A DNA stretch of 64,000 nt from Styela clava (GCF_964204865.1 NC_135251.1:14942001-15006000), one strand, 5' to 3'. Shown: positions 32,950 to 46,121, numbered from the stretch's first letter. Numbers and translations are program-made. Notes: generated by a model not told the origin, from the letters alone.

Positions 32950-35031
32950 TATTACGCTTTCTTTCGTGTACACACGTATTATATACAGTTTACTGTATTA
33001 TTTACAGTTTTAACAAAAAAGCAAGATACTATCACCAATTAGGTCTACTGTACTTCAGAAACAAGAGAGGGATGCTCGAAGATGTGGGCATAAAGGTCAA
33101 AACGGAGTAGTACGGGTATGCAGCCTGTCACAGAAGACTAATGGTACCGCACTGTTCACGGCCTCGTCTGCCCATCAAGCACGAGTTCGCAAAATCAAGA
33201 CGGGAGACATTTCCTACGATATCATAAAGGCATTCCATAGAACAATGTGAAATTTACACAACTTTAACTTCATTTTGATTTACAATACGGTAAATAGTCT
33301 ACAGTGCGTGTGAGGTCAGTCCATAAACAAGTGGAACTACAAGAGGAAAATTCCAGATGTTCATACATGTTGCAATTGTCTGTCGCTGGACAAGTCTAAT
33401 CTTGCCTCGCTCTTATATGACTCGCTGCCGCGTTTTAACGGCAGTCATTGTTTATTCTTTGTAAGGATAGCTGTTTTATGTGTTATATTAGTCACGTTAA
33501 CATCTTATTGTTGGGATAATAAATTGCCCGTTTTTCAGTCCTATGTTTTTGAGACATCTGACTGCTGTAACTTTTATTGTAGAATTTGGACGTAATCTAG
33601 AATAGTCTATAAATTTATTGATGTTCTGAATCCTGAACTGAAATTGAAGAATATTTCTGTTTTTTTCTGAAGTTTATTTTGTTATTGCCTGTATTGGTTC
33701 GGGATCAATTTGTGATTAACATTACTTGTGATAACCTGAATATTAATTAGTTTAATTAGTAATTTGAGTAAGCAAGTGCTTTTAATGCATCGCTGTTGTT
33801 TTCCATGATTTATATTTGCATATTTTTATTAAAATTCAGAAAACCTCGTTAACCTCTCGGCCAAACCTCGTGAACCTGCTGGACATTGTTAAGATCCCAT
33901 GCAAACAACGTGAACTGTCTCTCAGGATTTTATTGTGACATATAAATGTCACTGTACAACATTATTGATATTTGTCGCATCGAAGGACACACTGAGGACT
34001 GGGTGTTTTCGAATAGTTTTCCAAGAATCAAAGAACCGAACCGGTACCGAAAAAGCATCCGACTTGTCGCGCGATTTCACTAAATCAAAACGGGAGACCG
34101 CCGCCGCGCCTGGCGGATTAAAATCTATGTTTCCATGAATAAATACGAAATTTCAATTCTTATAGGATTCATAGAAAATTTGAGAAATAAACAAAAATAA
34201 CATCCTTTAATCGACAACAACGATCATTAACCACTGAAGCAATTAGTCCATCAGTTAAACAGGAAAGCGAATTTTTAATAGAAGAGAAATACTACAAGGA
34301 ACTGAAAAAAAGGAACTGAAAAAAAAGAGACGACAACAACATAATAACAAAACAATCTATATGTATACATTGTGTCCAATAACTTCCAAATACGATAGTG
34401 CCAGAGTTTCTTCAACAAACGGTTGTAAAATCAGCTGAGAGAAAGGGTTGCTCACTTAATTACAATTTTAAACATGTCATATGCGCTGACTTTTGGTTGC
34501 TTTGTTTCATGTAGTGAAGAATCATTCAATACTCGCATTGTATTTTGTCGTATGTTGGTGCTATGATGATTGAAAGTGTTCATTTTGATACAAATGCATG
34601 GACATGGCTACAAAATCACAAGAAAACTGTAATATAAAGTGCAAAAAGTAAATATACATTTAGCAAATACAAATATAAAAAAAATATACTGAACGCTTAT
34701 ATATTCGATTTTCATAAATTAATTTCACAATGTGCTGCAATCGCAATGTCTCATTACAGTTTTAAATAGTTTCTTGTAGAATAATTTGAACTAAGGACAA
34801 AGGATTGTTGGAGGATTTACATTTACCAAAATGTAAAACAATGAAATACAATTGGGCAATTATCTATATGATATAAAGAAACAAAGGTTCGTATCCTTAT
34901 TATTCCATCTCAACGTAAAGAGTGGCATCTTCAATAAAATACTCTAATATTCTACTGAAAATAGTAACTTTGTCGATTTTGTGCTAAGAAAATGTTTTTG
35001 TGGAAAATGAGGGGTAATATATAGTCTACAT
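32950..35031. other. Non-coding flank of copy A between pseudogene and large hAT
   Basis: Paralogous in patches to 46130-47590 in copy B. Contains R1-family sequence at about 34200-34390. Short open frames only. No gene recognised. Confidence 0.5.
34200..34390 (+). repeat. Dispersed repeat family R1, diverged copy
   Basis: Blocks ACCACTGAAGCAATTAGTCC, GACAACAACATAATAACAAA and TGTGTCCAATAAC match the order in other R1 copies. The paralogous copy in B is at about 46960-47165. Confidence 0.5.
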
Positions 35032-36721
35032 CAGGGGTGCACAACTCAAATGAGGACAGGTGCCAAATTTTTCCAAATATTCTTGTCGCGTGCCACGCAC
35101 AATCGTTGGTATGACCCTTTTCCCGACCTTTGACCCCGTGAAATCTTCCTATACTTTACCTTTGCAAATTTTTCGGTGCTTATTTTAAGAGTGGTTACGC
35201 GAGTTGGAGCCTGTAAAATGGGATATTTGTTTCAAGCCATCATTCTGATTCATAGCATTCAACAATCTGTTTTTTTAAAAATACCGGTAAAGAATTTTAG
35301 CTTAGTCTATCACAACTATATCTACATCAGTGTTCACTATTAGCGCACTTTTTTGCGAAAATTGCGAAACACTTTCGCAACTTTTTTTAGGGACTGCGAA
35401 ATAGCACTTTTTTCCGATTTTGAAGAGAAAAAGCACTTTTTTCCGATTTTGAATGGAATAAAAATTCAAAGTTAACAAATCCTTTCGAGTATTAAGTTGA
35501 CAAATAAGTAACATACTAGTACTTTTGCAACTCAATTCTGCATATCATAACGATATTTATCGGAATTCTAACCTATGAGATGCAGACAAAGGAGATAAAG
35601 CTTTTGCATTAACGGCAAAATTCTTGTTTATAATATGATTATTATACAAGCACACCGATTCCGCTTCTCCCGCAAAAAACGCTCCCCGGTGTTTGAAACC
35701 AGATGTTGGAATACTAGGCAGTGCGTTTCTTTGAAGGTCATGTGACTATCAATGATATCGATGAATTCAAAATGAATATAAAAGTGTTAGTAACGTGTTA
35801 TAGTCACTTTGGATGAATTGTGACCAAACTGCACGATTTTCAAATCAGACGAAACTTTTAGCAGCATGTCACAGATTTGCAAAATCACCAAATTCACAAA
35901 ATACCATTAAGTGCCATTTTGTTGTAATCACAATGTTGAAAGGACGTGGCATTTTCCGGAATTTTGCGATATTTACACAACTATTCCTCATTGATATGCG
36001 AGGACAGGTGGGCAAAATTCAATATTTTTTTGAATCGAATATTTTTAAGGAGTACCGAATAAACGTGGTGGAAACATTAAAAAATCGGCAATAAAGCCTT
36101 TTTACTGGTTAATTCCGTTGTAATGGCTAATTGTTCTTGTCACCGATCGTTTTGGCGGCGATATCCAGGTTTTGGGTAATCTATATTCCCGCCCTCTCCT
36201 TTTTACAAATATGAATTCTTGTGGGTCGGCGGTCATCAAAGTTTTATATTTCGGGTTTACCCGTTCGTTCACATCGGCAACAGCTGTTGAAGACATTGAG
36301 GACTCAAATTAACATTTGCGTTGGCTTTAATATTACCTATCAAGATTTGTAAATTTACCGTCCCAATTTTATGGGAATGATAATATTATTGTCCATACCG
36401 TGATGCAGATATTTATTAAGACGATAATTAACTTTGTCATGTATTTCTATGGTGATAAACTTCGCAAACCTGAAATTGTGCCAATCCTGAATGTTGATTT
36501 AAAATAGTGATTGAATAATTCGGCAATAAAGGCATTTCTGCGTGGTCATAAGACGAGATGGCGTTAATGAACAGCACTTCTTTTACAGGATATTTTACGT
36601 ATGCGACTTAATGCTAAAAAGATTGGGCTCGAGTGCTTTTTTTTTCGAGTGCTCGAGTGCCTAATAGAGGTCAGGCGCTAATTGTAACTAATTCCCTCAA
36701 GTTTCAACGTGTTTTCAACAA

Positions 36722-37950
36722 AACAATACCCCGGCGATAATTATAGCTAAAATGTTACCTGAGCAATCCACAATTTTATTTATGGAATTTGCAAATTCAC
36801 CAGTTTCTTGACGATTTTGATATTGTCATGCCCTAAGTATTAGTGCAAAAAATACTCCCATTCTTCCGCGGCGGTTTGACGGGTTCTTTATTCTATTCTT
36901 CAGAAAGTTCTGACACGGGGATATAGAATACTGAATCCGGAGGGTTGAATCCCTGTCCACTTACTGGTGATTTTCCGTTTTGAAATGCGTAAAACATTCT
37001 TTATTTTAAATTAAATGACGTTTCGCGGGCTAGAGTTCTCCCCGAAAATGATGTGTTCCAGACGTTAGTTAGACGATAGATAAAACATTAGATTATTAAT
37101 TTTCGTGACGCCCCGTTTTCGAAAATACAAAGTTATATCGCAAAAAAGCGTTATGATACATTTGGAATGAAACATTATTTACCGTTAATTCAGATCATAT
37201 TTTACTCTTCATGACACCCGGTATCCGAAAATACAGTTGTATCTCGAAAAATGTGTTTTGTTACATTTAAAATAAAACATTTTTGCGATTAATTTAGATC
37301 ATATTTTACTTTTCAGGACACCCGTTTTCGAAAATACAAGGTTATATCGCAAAATGTGTTTTGTTACATTTAAAATAAAACATTTTTGCGATTAATTTAG
37401 ATCAAATTTTTCCTTTCACGGCAACCCGTTTCCGAAAATACAAAGTTATATCACAAAAAATGCGTTTTGTTACATTTAAGGTCGTCCCCTAATTAAGGTC
37501 GTCAATGAATCTGTTCCTGTCGTTCAAGCTCGACACACGTTTGGACGAGTGTGGGGGCGGTTTTTTACGATTTTATTATACGATATATTACGATTAAGAT
37601 TTTATGATAGAAGTGAATTTGTCTCAAGATGGTATTTTACGATTCCTGCCCACAGAAAATAAACACGCTGACAGGCTTGGTTATAATTGATATTCGTTAA
37701 ATTTTTTTTTACACTATTAATAAACGCACCACACCAATTGCGACCATATAAATTGCAGTCGCATCGGTATGGACTGTATGTTTTTGGCGCTCTCACATTA
37801 ATAATAATTTTCAACAAAACAATACCCTGACGGTCATTAAAGCTGAATTCGTTACCGAATAATTCACAATTTTATTTACGGAATTTGCAATTTCAAGATC
37901 TCACTTGACGATTTTGATGATGTCATGCCCTAATTATTTCTGCTTAAATG
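36722..37950. repeat. Pair of diverged direct repeats of about 125 bp
   Basis: 36722-36850 and 37810-37945 share AACAAAACAATACCC, CACAATTTTATTTA, GGAATTTGCAA, TGACGATTTTGAT and GTCATGCCCTAA in the same order. They bracket the tandem array, suggesting internal duplication within the inner hAT. Confidence 0.8.
37090..37485. repeat. Tandem array, about four units of 104 bp
   Basis: Units are marked by CCCGTTTTCGAAAATACAA (about 37112, 37218, 37322 and 37424, with variants), each followed by TTATATCGCAAAA, GTTTTGTTACATTTAAAATA and ATTAATTTAGATCATATTTT. Units 2 and 3 are nearly identical; units 1 and 4 are more diverged. Confidence 0.85.
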
Positions 37951-40900
37951 CCCCAAAATACAACAAATGTAATCATTTTCGACGATAACAGGCGCAACAA
38001 TTCGTAAACGAGCCGTTATAACGAAATTCGCGATTGATTTTACCTCTCTCTTGTTTACAATTTTAACATCCCGCCGGCCATGTATGGTCGAATAAAATGT
38101 TCACATATTCGAAACATGACTTGGCCAAGGATGGAAGGGATCACTAAAGAGCTAATAGAAAGTACATACGCGAGGGTATGATATTAATATCGAGAATATT
38201 TGTGAGCATATCACAGGACTGAAATATTTTGCACCCGGCTGTTTGTTTGTTGGCAGAACAACGATACGCTAATGTTAATTGATCGAATACAGGGAAGTAT
38301 TTATTTATCATCTCACTTGCGAACATCGAGGTTTTGGCGGAATTGTACGATCATGTTGTCTTTCTTAAATAATAACTTTTTCAATAAATGTTCATTTTAC
38401 TTTTGCGTCTTTATTATATGTCGGGTTTTCATTTATTTTAAATTCGAAATTGTCCGAAATACTCCCAACAGATGTATAAGTACAATAATATTAGTACTTA
38501 CCAAAGTACTTACCAGGGAAGTTTAATACACACGATGTGTAAAGGGCGTCGTAACTCCCGTTTATTAATTATAAATTATTTTTCATTCTGCCTAAAAATC
38601 AACGACAGCATCTCACGTAACTCTCGCGACCAAATCTCTTTTGTTTTGTATGGCATCGTCTTGGCGATGAATTTATTGCCGACTGAATTTTAATTGTGTT
38701 TTAGGATAAGTTATTTTCTGTTTGTTGGTTTCTAAATTTTACAAACTTGGGTAGCAATTACTATTAATGTGAGATTTGTGCATATGAACGATTGAATATC
38801 GCGACTGGATGTCCGATATCTGAATATGCGTAATTCTCTTTCAACATTAATTTTCAGAATATCAGCGTTCATGTGGTCGAATAAAAATTATTTATCAAAT
38901 GGATTGGTATTTCGAGACACTGTCAAAATTATTTGGGATCCACTATCATATCATTCGTTTATTTTTTTTATTCATGTTTTTCTCAAGAATCACCCTCCTT
39001 ATATTTAGTGTACCTTCGCAAAAGAAAACTCTTTGGTATCATCGTTCCTATTAGTGTAATTGAAATATATGGAAACCTCGCAAGTGGCGTTGTGATGCGA
39101 ATATTTGATACTAGGTCAGCAGCATTACAAAGAGTGCTATTTATGAATGTTGAAAGTACATGACATTACTGAACATTTTGCCAATATATGATGTTTTCTA
39201 CCCGATTTAAACTAACTCGCACGCAAACCAAGGCATGTCGACATTTAAAAATTACTTGTCTTTGGGTAAGCTCTGAAATAGTATAATATAAATGTAAATG
39301 AGGAATTAGGTCACGCTAGCTCACGAAACGGGAGGATTTTCAAAGTGATCTTGTGTAATATTTCGGAGAAAATAGTTTGAAAGGAAAGTAGGTCAACCTA
39401 TCTCCTAAAACAGGGTAGTATCCTGCGTAATATTTCGGAGGGAACGTAGGTTAACCTATCTTTTAAAACAGCGGGTGGCGACTTTCAAAGTGGTTCAAAA
39501 TCAAAAATTAATAATTATCAGATAAGGTTTAGGGATAAATCGAAAAGTTGAATTTCCAGCGCACCTAACCCTAATTAGGCTATTTATATTTGGGGGATTA
39601 TTTTGCACCCTGTAACTAATATGGTTTCCAGCCTGCCTCGTGTCTGTTAGATGGAAGGAGTAACAAATGTGAAAGTCTTTGCTGTTTAGGGAGTAAGCAA
39701 CTGACACCGTGATACATTGCATGAAAGTTTTGTCCGGCGGCAGGTGTTAGCAGATGTTATTTCGTTGCCGATGAATTCGCTTGTTTTGATTAAACATGAA
39801 TTCGCTTAAAGGGAACTCGGTTAACGAAAAGGCTTCTCTATAATTCATAATATTAACCGGAGGAGCGCTTTTTCGAGTATCTATGCCGTTTTAAATGGGT
39901 TATATGAAAGGCTAGGGCACATAACTTGTGAAAATCGGCAAAAGCACTTTCGCACTTTTTTTTTCGACTGCGAAGCACTTTCGCACTCATAATTTGCTTA
40001 GAGTTAACACTGATCTACATTAATTTTCGATTACCGCAAATAAACCGAAACTCCTAAGAAGACAAAGTGATCATTGAATCATTTGATATATATTTACATA
40101 TCCGAAACTCAACTGAAAACTAACGAATAGAATTCAAAAACGCGAAAACGAGGTAATGTTTACGACCACATCTTAAAATCTGTCGAGCGAAAAAAGTGTC
40201 TGAGCGGAAGCGATATTACGTCACTTTATGCATCTTGCTGATTGGCCAATGTCACGAAGTAAACAAGGAAATCTTCTGATTTCGATATAAACGTGATATT
40301 TTAATGTATATCATAAATATTTTTTTACAAAACCGTTCGCGTGCCACGTTCGGGCGTATGGCGTGCCAAATTTGGCACGCGTGCCCCGTGTTGTGCACCC
40401 CTGGTCTACATGAGCGATAAATATTTTTGTTATGCTCACAAAGGAAACAAGAGAGCAAAACTGAAAATGGATACAAAAGCCATAACGAATTTGTATCAAA
40501 TCTTTTACATTACCAGTAGTCTGACCGCGGAACTGCTAATTTTGGGTGTCGCTGCTCGATAACCAGTTTTGGTTCCTCGCGGCCTCCCTTCCCCTGTTGA
40601 AATGTGTGATTATCTTTTTTCTTCGTATTTTGTGTAAAACTGACTTTTTTACTGGTTGGAAATAATAAAATTGACTTGACATGATGCGCAATTTTAATCA
40701 CGACATCACACAAAACTTCATATTGAAAATCCAGGGCGTTTTAAATTTCCGACAAGGAAATTTCCTTTTGTTTCTCTACCTTCCCTATACCTTTGTTTTG
40801 CTTCTGAACATATTTGCTTTTGTTAATTTATTTTTTGATTGAGGAAAATAAACTCCATTTCTGATCATTCTCTTTCATATGAAATCATGTACCTTCAAAA

Positions 40901-41270
40901 GAGATGAACTAAAGACTAGAATAAAAAAGAGGGAAGATATAAATTCCTATAACATACGCAAGGTGAGCAAATTACAAAATTTATAGAAAGTATCGGGTAT
41001 TTCAGAGCTATGATATCATAATATTATCCAAGAAATATATTTGACTGGTAAGATAATGGATTTTGGCGTAAGCCAGCAATGAGGTTGGTTAGCTGTAATT
41101 TCCATATATTTTTTTTACAGAAGTCGAATCAAGTGTTCCTATGACAGTGGTCCAATTCGTCACGTGAACGACGTACCGGTACTTAGCCGATTCTAAGCTC
41201 TGTTTTCTATTTTCATTCACAAATAACCTATCTTTCAAGACTCCGATCCAATTAATTTGCTATTGACAGC

Positions 41271-41423
41271 ACATTTGAACCCATACATTTGCACCTGTAT
41301 ATCCGCGGGTTCAATCTATATGCGGGTGCTAAATTCCTGCAAATTTCCATAGGAGCAATACTATGCAGGTGCAATTGTCGTGGGTTAGGGTTCAAATGCA
41401 CGTAGGTTCAAATGTAATGGAAC
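41271..41423. repeat. Inverted-repeat insertion built of TTTGAACC/TGCAAATG units
   Basis: Left ACATTTGAACC and CATTTGCACC blocks are mirrored on the right as GGTTCAAATGCACG and GGTTCAAATGT. Copy B lacks this stretch at the paralogous position (about 54950), so it is an insertion in A (or a loss from B). The sub-unit resembles the 16-bp minisatellite at 57003-57712. Confidence 0.65.
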
Positions 41424-41579
41424 CATATTCCCATATCCTGTCTGCCCACTTGCCACATTCATTAGCGTTCTTCTTTACGTGCCCGAGCGCATCAGTACCT
41501 CGGGATATGTTTCAACATAGTGAACCAATTCATAGAAACTAGGCTATACATATATTTGAGTATTTAAAACTTGTAGTAC

Positions 41580-41677
41580 CTTCTTTGTTGCAAATGAATT
41601 CGCCGAAATCTTCCTCGTCATATTTTCAATGTAATGCTGAATATGAACTACACCCAAGACATGTTTTCTGTAATTTC
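41580..41677 (-). pseudogene. Relic exon of the O-fucosyltransferase-like gene (copy A of exon 6)
   Basis: Paralogous to exon 6 at 55102-55210. Both splice sites survive, but the exon is 98 nt instead of 109, so the frame is lost, and the catalytic HWR stretch has decayed. The end still reads YDEEDFGEFICNKEG in one frame. Neighbouring exons 5, 7 and 8 are missing from copy A. Confidence 0.85.
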
Positions 41678-42218
41678 CTAAAATTTATTATCTATGATTA
41701 GATATGATATTTAGATGGAGAAGCCCAATAATTCAACAACTGATTAATTAAATCATTTATACCGGGTATAAATAGGATTTTGTTCTTTTTAAGCGTTTGT
41801 TCTGATTTAAATGTGAATTTGATATGAGTTACTGAGCCAATAAGATGTGTTCGCAATATCTATTGATTCATTATATACTATCGAGGAATTTTGAAACTGA
41901 CAGCATAAGAAGACTTTGAACACACATTTTTTAATTACCGTGAACCTATAGGTCGGAAAACAGTTGTGATCATCTGTTGGAGCTTCGGTAAGGTAAACTG
42001 TTCTTTTTGAAATGTTTACCCCTGTTCATTCAAGTTTCCTTCGTTGTTTCACTCAAACGTCTCAAAACTGTAAAAAAGTTAAATATATTAACAATCTAAA
42101 ACAGGATTAAAGAATTTGAAATTATTATTTCACGCGCTTCCGACTACAATTCATAGATAATTTTCATAAACACAAATAAACAGACAATTATTCGTGCGTG
42201 CAAGATTTTTAAACAGTC

Positions 42219-43536
42219 AATTTGATCGCGTATATGTGTGTATACATGTGTTTTTGTCTCCAGAAAAAAAAAGTTTACTTAGGATAATGGAGGATGTACC
42301 AAAACATTAGCAGCCATTGCTTGGTGGAACCTAACTGATGCGAGTGGAAAATAGTACTGCTTTTAAAATAGTGTGACATCCTGCTGTACATTAAATTTTT
42401 CAATAAATTTGGAAAACGACGGTAGAAGGCCTAGGCCTATATATTTCTTCATATAATTAAAGCATAAATATGTTCGGGCATCCTCAATGCCATTTTTCAA
42501 AATGTTTGAAATAGGTAAAACAAATAGCTTTAGATATATATAAAGAAGTAAAAATGTGGAATGATGACCAAGTGAGTTAAAAAGCATGCCTATCCAGCTC
42601 TTCAAAGCAATGTTGAAAGAACATTTGTTGTCAAAATATATATATTAAGATTGGATTTCCTCATGGTATCCATTGTCCCCAACCTAAATTTCAAATGGTC
42701 CTGTGACCATTTATAACCTATGTATTTCATCCTTAATAAAGTGTCTAAATAATTCTTAAAAAAATGTTGTGTATTTTCATTAGTATTGTATAATTTTTAT
42801 TTTACTCAATGTATTTTCATTATTATTATATGTTAAATTGGGGCTCCCGAAGTATGCGAACCAAGATGGCGGACATCGGAATGTAATATGTGTACTAGGT
42901 TAGGGTTAGGCCATAATTTTAGCTATAAATACTACGGGAGGCTCTTGGCTAGTCTTCGACCTGATAATAGGACTAAAATTGGAAAATAATAATCGCCTAA
43001 CCCTAACCTGTTACCCATGTTACGTTGCGATGTCCACCATCTTGGTTCGCATACTTCGGGAGTTCCGTTAAATTTTCATTACCAGCGTCCACAAGCCAGT
43101 CATTTTTGCTCAATCGATATTATGATTGCTTATTTCAGCATTTATACCTTAACTAAGAACTAACTATTTTCAACCAATCTTTACATTTGAAATCCCAGCC
43201 TAGTGTCGCTGAAGTGGGGAATACCCTGATCATCTTATGCTCTCATGGCTTTCTAATATGAACTCAAATATTTAGTAGTCCCCAAATATATTAGTTGATT
43301 GATTTTTTTATACAGTATAAAAGCTATACTCTCGACAAAAAACATTAACTGAACTCCTCGATCTTTTTAATTAGATGCTAGATCCTTGAGTGTCACTGCT
43401 CGATAACCAAATTCCTTGCGACTGTTTGTTTATCTTTTCTCTTCGTATTTTTTCGAAACTATTTTACTGGATGGAAAAAATAAACTTGACTTGATAGGAC
43501 GAAACTACATGATATTTGATAAAAAATTTTACATCT
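42219..43536. other. Spacer between the two duplication copies
   Basis: About 1.3 kb not shared with the duplication. It contains the 227-bp MITE at 42840-43066, and its right end (43390-43490) has a tail (GCTCGATAACCA then TTTTACTGG) that recurs at 40550-40680. No gene. Confidence 0.5.
42840..43066. mobile_element. Palindromic 227-bp MITE (family M-CCC) with 8-bp target duplication
   Basis: The halves are long inverted repeats: CTCCCGAAGTATGCGAACCA, then AAGATGGCGGACATCG, then GGTTAGGGTTAGGC, mirrored at the right end. GTTAAATT flanks both sides (42832-42839 and 43067-43074). A diverged copy lies at 16484-16702. Confidence 0.9.
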
Positions 43537-43836
43537 CGTATATGTCAAAATGTTGCTACAAACTGTGCCCGACTTTGGCTTTTACCGCTTTCGTTCAAAT
43601 AGACTTTGTTATTACTGTATATATTCCTAGCTCAGATTTAGGACAAAGCATATATAAAATCGGGAACAAATTTAGACTATCAAATTTACTATGCTAGTGA
43701 AGGGCATACGATAATGAGGGTTGGGTGTGACAAAATCTGTAGTCAGTTTTTTTTTTTTTGGAAGCACTCTCTAAACTAAAGTCTATTCCCGTAAATACGA
43801 ATAATTAAATAATAATTAATTATTGGACACGTCAGT

Positions 43837-44105
43837 GTACATAACGATCTTTTCAATATTATGTCGTTGTTCTTGTTATTCTTCCCCTTCGTCATGATGG
43901 AATCGCTTTTCTCTTCGAGTACTGGACCAATTGCTTTGAAATTTCCAGTGGGTAAAGATTGATTTTTTTGCTAGAAGGCTATTACTTTTTCCTCTTTCAA
44001 AAATTTCTGTGGACTCCGAGAGATTCGTTTTTTATGTGTCAGAACAAAAAATAGCGACACCTTGTGACGTATCCATATATTTGAGCATAGCTCTCTTGTT
44101 AATTC
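43837..44105 (-). repeat. Dispersed repeat family R1, copy
   Basis: Shares with 14780-15062 the blocks TTGTTCTTGTTATT, TTGCTTTGAAAT, GGTAAAGATTG, AGGCTATTAC and TCCATATATTTGAGCA. It lies near the left end of copy B. Confidence 0.65.
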
Positions 44106-44512
44106 AAATATCAATAAATATATTTATATATATACGGTATATTTCAACCCGAATAGTTTATTGCAAAACATTCTTATTCTCTGTAATTAATGATATTTAT
44201 TTATTATATTTTTACGTGCTACTCTTTGTAGTTGAACCGCTAAATATATCCCAAAACCGCAATTTTATACTCAAAATATAGAGACAATCTTAAAATACAC
44301 ACGTATAGAAGGGAAACTAAAATGAGAAAAATGGAGATTTTGAAAGGCAATTGAAACAAAAACTTATATCATTACACACCTACATTATAATTAATCTAAC
44401 TGAGCATTCATAAAACGCTTTGGAGTATATGTATATAATGGAAAAGGAAAAACTATTGACCCAAAATTTTCATTCCTACTTTTTTTTCTTATTCTGGTCT
44501 GTTTTCCGATAT

Positions 44513-46121
44513 TTATTCTACGGGAGAGGGACGGACGACACTGGATGACTTCCTCGACAATATTAACCGTAGTGAGTACAGTCCAAAAAAGAATGAATGG
44601 CCGATAATGCATCCTAACGTACATCCAGCAACTCCTATACCAGCAGCTAAGCCGGGGTGATTTGCCCAATCGATAAGAGCATAAACAGCTGATGTAACTC
44701 CAGCGAAATGAAAAATCAACGTTGCCGTAAAGTAGGCGACAGAAAAAGTAAATGGATAAACAACGTGGAAAAGACGCATAGGGAAAGCTACTACAAATAC
44801 ATCAATTACACTTAATACTACGTTTATGCCATGAGTATGGTAACTAAATGCAATAGGAGGATTACTTCGAAAGGCGGCCCAATACAAAACGGTGACAATA
44901 ACATTAAAAGTTTGCATCACCGAATGGAAGACCCACATAGAATCTCGTAGAGCTTTTGTTGATTCTGTAGAGACAAAAGTAATGATTACTTAATAAAGTC
45001 AAATTTCTGATTTGTTAAGATTTATTGTTTGCACTAGTAGAATAATATCAGGTTAACACGCGGTAACTTAATTCGAACTTAATATCTTAATTTGCATTAT
45101 AGGGACTCTCGGTGACTGTTTTATGACTTGGGTGTACAAAGATGTGAGAATCCCTGGTCCATCAAGGATCTCGGGACTCGTTTGTACTACTACACTACAA
45201 CTAAACCTGGTAGCAACCGCATGTATATTAGAAACATGATTCGTGGGTCCACTTGGTGTCCAATAGATTGCTAATTAGGCTATAGGGAAAACAGTATAAG
45301 TATACAGGTACAGTATAACACCGAGAACATAAGAAAACATCGTAAATAAAAAAGCCATCTGAAAAAGTGGTGCTGATCCGGTCCGGTTGAAATTGTTTGT
45401 CAGATAAATTTTGCAAATGTCCACAATGAAAATTTGTTTTTAACCAGTGGAACTCAAAATGCAACAAAGGCTTAAACAGATGAAAACAAAAGTTGTGTTA
45501 AAACTTACGTTTTTTAATAGTTGTTCCGTCTTTTTGGTCAATCACTCCAACCATGGCGAGTGCTAGAGCTAAAGTGAAATATATTGTACTGAAGGTAAAT
45601 GCCCACGTAGTAAGAAACAGATAGGTTGTCGTTAGCGTCGTTGGTTCATATATACCAAAATAAATGTGGTACGCCATCCACCAGCCCAATTGGTAGGCCC
45701 ACGTGACGACACGGTAGACCAAAAATATTCTTCTACTCGGATTCCACTAAAAAGCAAAGTTTGTTATCAATATATCTTTTACAAGGAAATATACCCACAA
45801 ATGGCTATGTTTTACTAACTGTTGTTTTACTGTTTTTAGCATTAAATTATCATTTTGAAGATATAGATATTGTGGGAATATTAAAAGTGACATTCAAAAT
45901 TTGAACAATACACGACCCAAAATTGATTTACTTTTAATGGCAAAATCTCCTCCAGAATTCAAATTTATTTTTAGTTGAAATTCCTGAAACATGCCTAGTC
46001 TGGTGTATATACATAGAACACAACATACCTCAGTTCTATAAAACAAGTCGTTCTCACTTTCTGACGTATAAAATCCGAAGTTGCGGAGTTTAAACTGTGA
46101 GGAGCAAGTAGGCCTCTGCAT
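44513..46121 (-). CDS. Rolling stone-like multi-pass membrane protein (copy B, intact), 3 exons
   Basis: Exons in coding order: 46029-46121, 45509-45746, 44513-44964; GT-AG borders, phases agree, 260 residues. The N-terminus is cytosolic-looking (CSSQFKLRNFGFYTSE), then come about six hydrophobic segments: LVYRVVTWAYQLGWWMAY, LTTWAFTFSTIYFTLALALA, a segment with VLYWAAF, then HGINVVLSVIDVFVVAFPMR, VVYPFTFSVAYFTATLIFHF and GVAGCTLGCIIGHSFFFGLY. This topology and the YLFLTTWAF and HGINVVLSVIDVF regions fit the rolling stone (rost) family; Drosophila rost acts in myoblast fusion, but the role here is unknown. The Met is the first in exon 1 and is conserved in the pseudogene twin. It lies 3' of the fucosyltransferase gene on the same strand. 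Confidence 0.82.

Larger units (their letters stand above)
35328..40012. mobile_element. Inner 4.7 kb non-autonomous hAT-type element
   Basis: Ends are CAGTGTTCACTATTAGCG (left) and CAGTGTTAACTCTAAGC (right, reverse complement). ATCTACAT is duplicated exactly at 35320-35327 and 40013-40020. Subterminal regions repeat GCACTTTCGCA and GCACTTTTTTCCG. Only short frames with no transposase resemblance are present, so the element is unusually long for a non-autonomous hAT. It contains a 104-bp tandem array and a pair of 125-bp direct repeats. Confidence 0.93.
35032..40403. mobile_element. Outer hAT-type element (about 0.7 kb) split by a 4.7 kb insertion
   Basis: Both ends read CAGGGGTGCACAAC (right end as reverse complement), and GTCTACAT flanks the element exactly on both sides (35024-35031 and 40404-40411). 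Subterminal sequence is rich in GTGCCA/TGGCAC. Without the inner element (35328-40012 plus its duplication) it would be about 680 bp, a non-autonomous hAT. Confidence 0.95.
28694..42218. repeat. Segmental duplication, copy A
   Basis: Paralogous to 43537-56085 in the same order and orientation, with numerous indels. Paired landmarks: 28694/43537 (TATATGTCAAAATGTTGCTAC), 29561-32949/44513-46121 (rolling stone-like gene), 33061/46719, 34771/47463, 40801/54071, 41130/54710, 41580-41677/55102-55210, 42160/56028. Copy A carries about 7.4 kb of transposon insertions absent from B and has lost about 2.5 kb, including most fucosyltransferase exons. Confidence 0.88.

Noticed and set aside
41271-41423. 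Second copy of the 57 kb minisatellite
   Set aside because: Only a few related units arranged as an inverted repeat and not a tandem array, so it is annotated separately.
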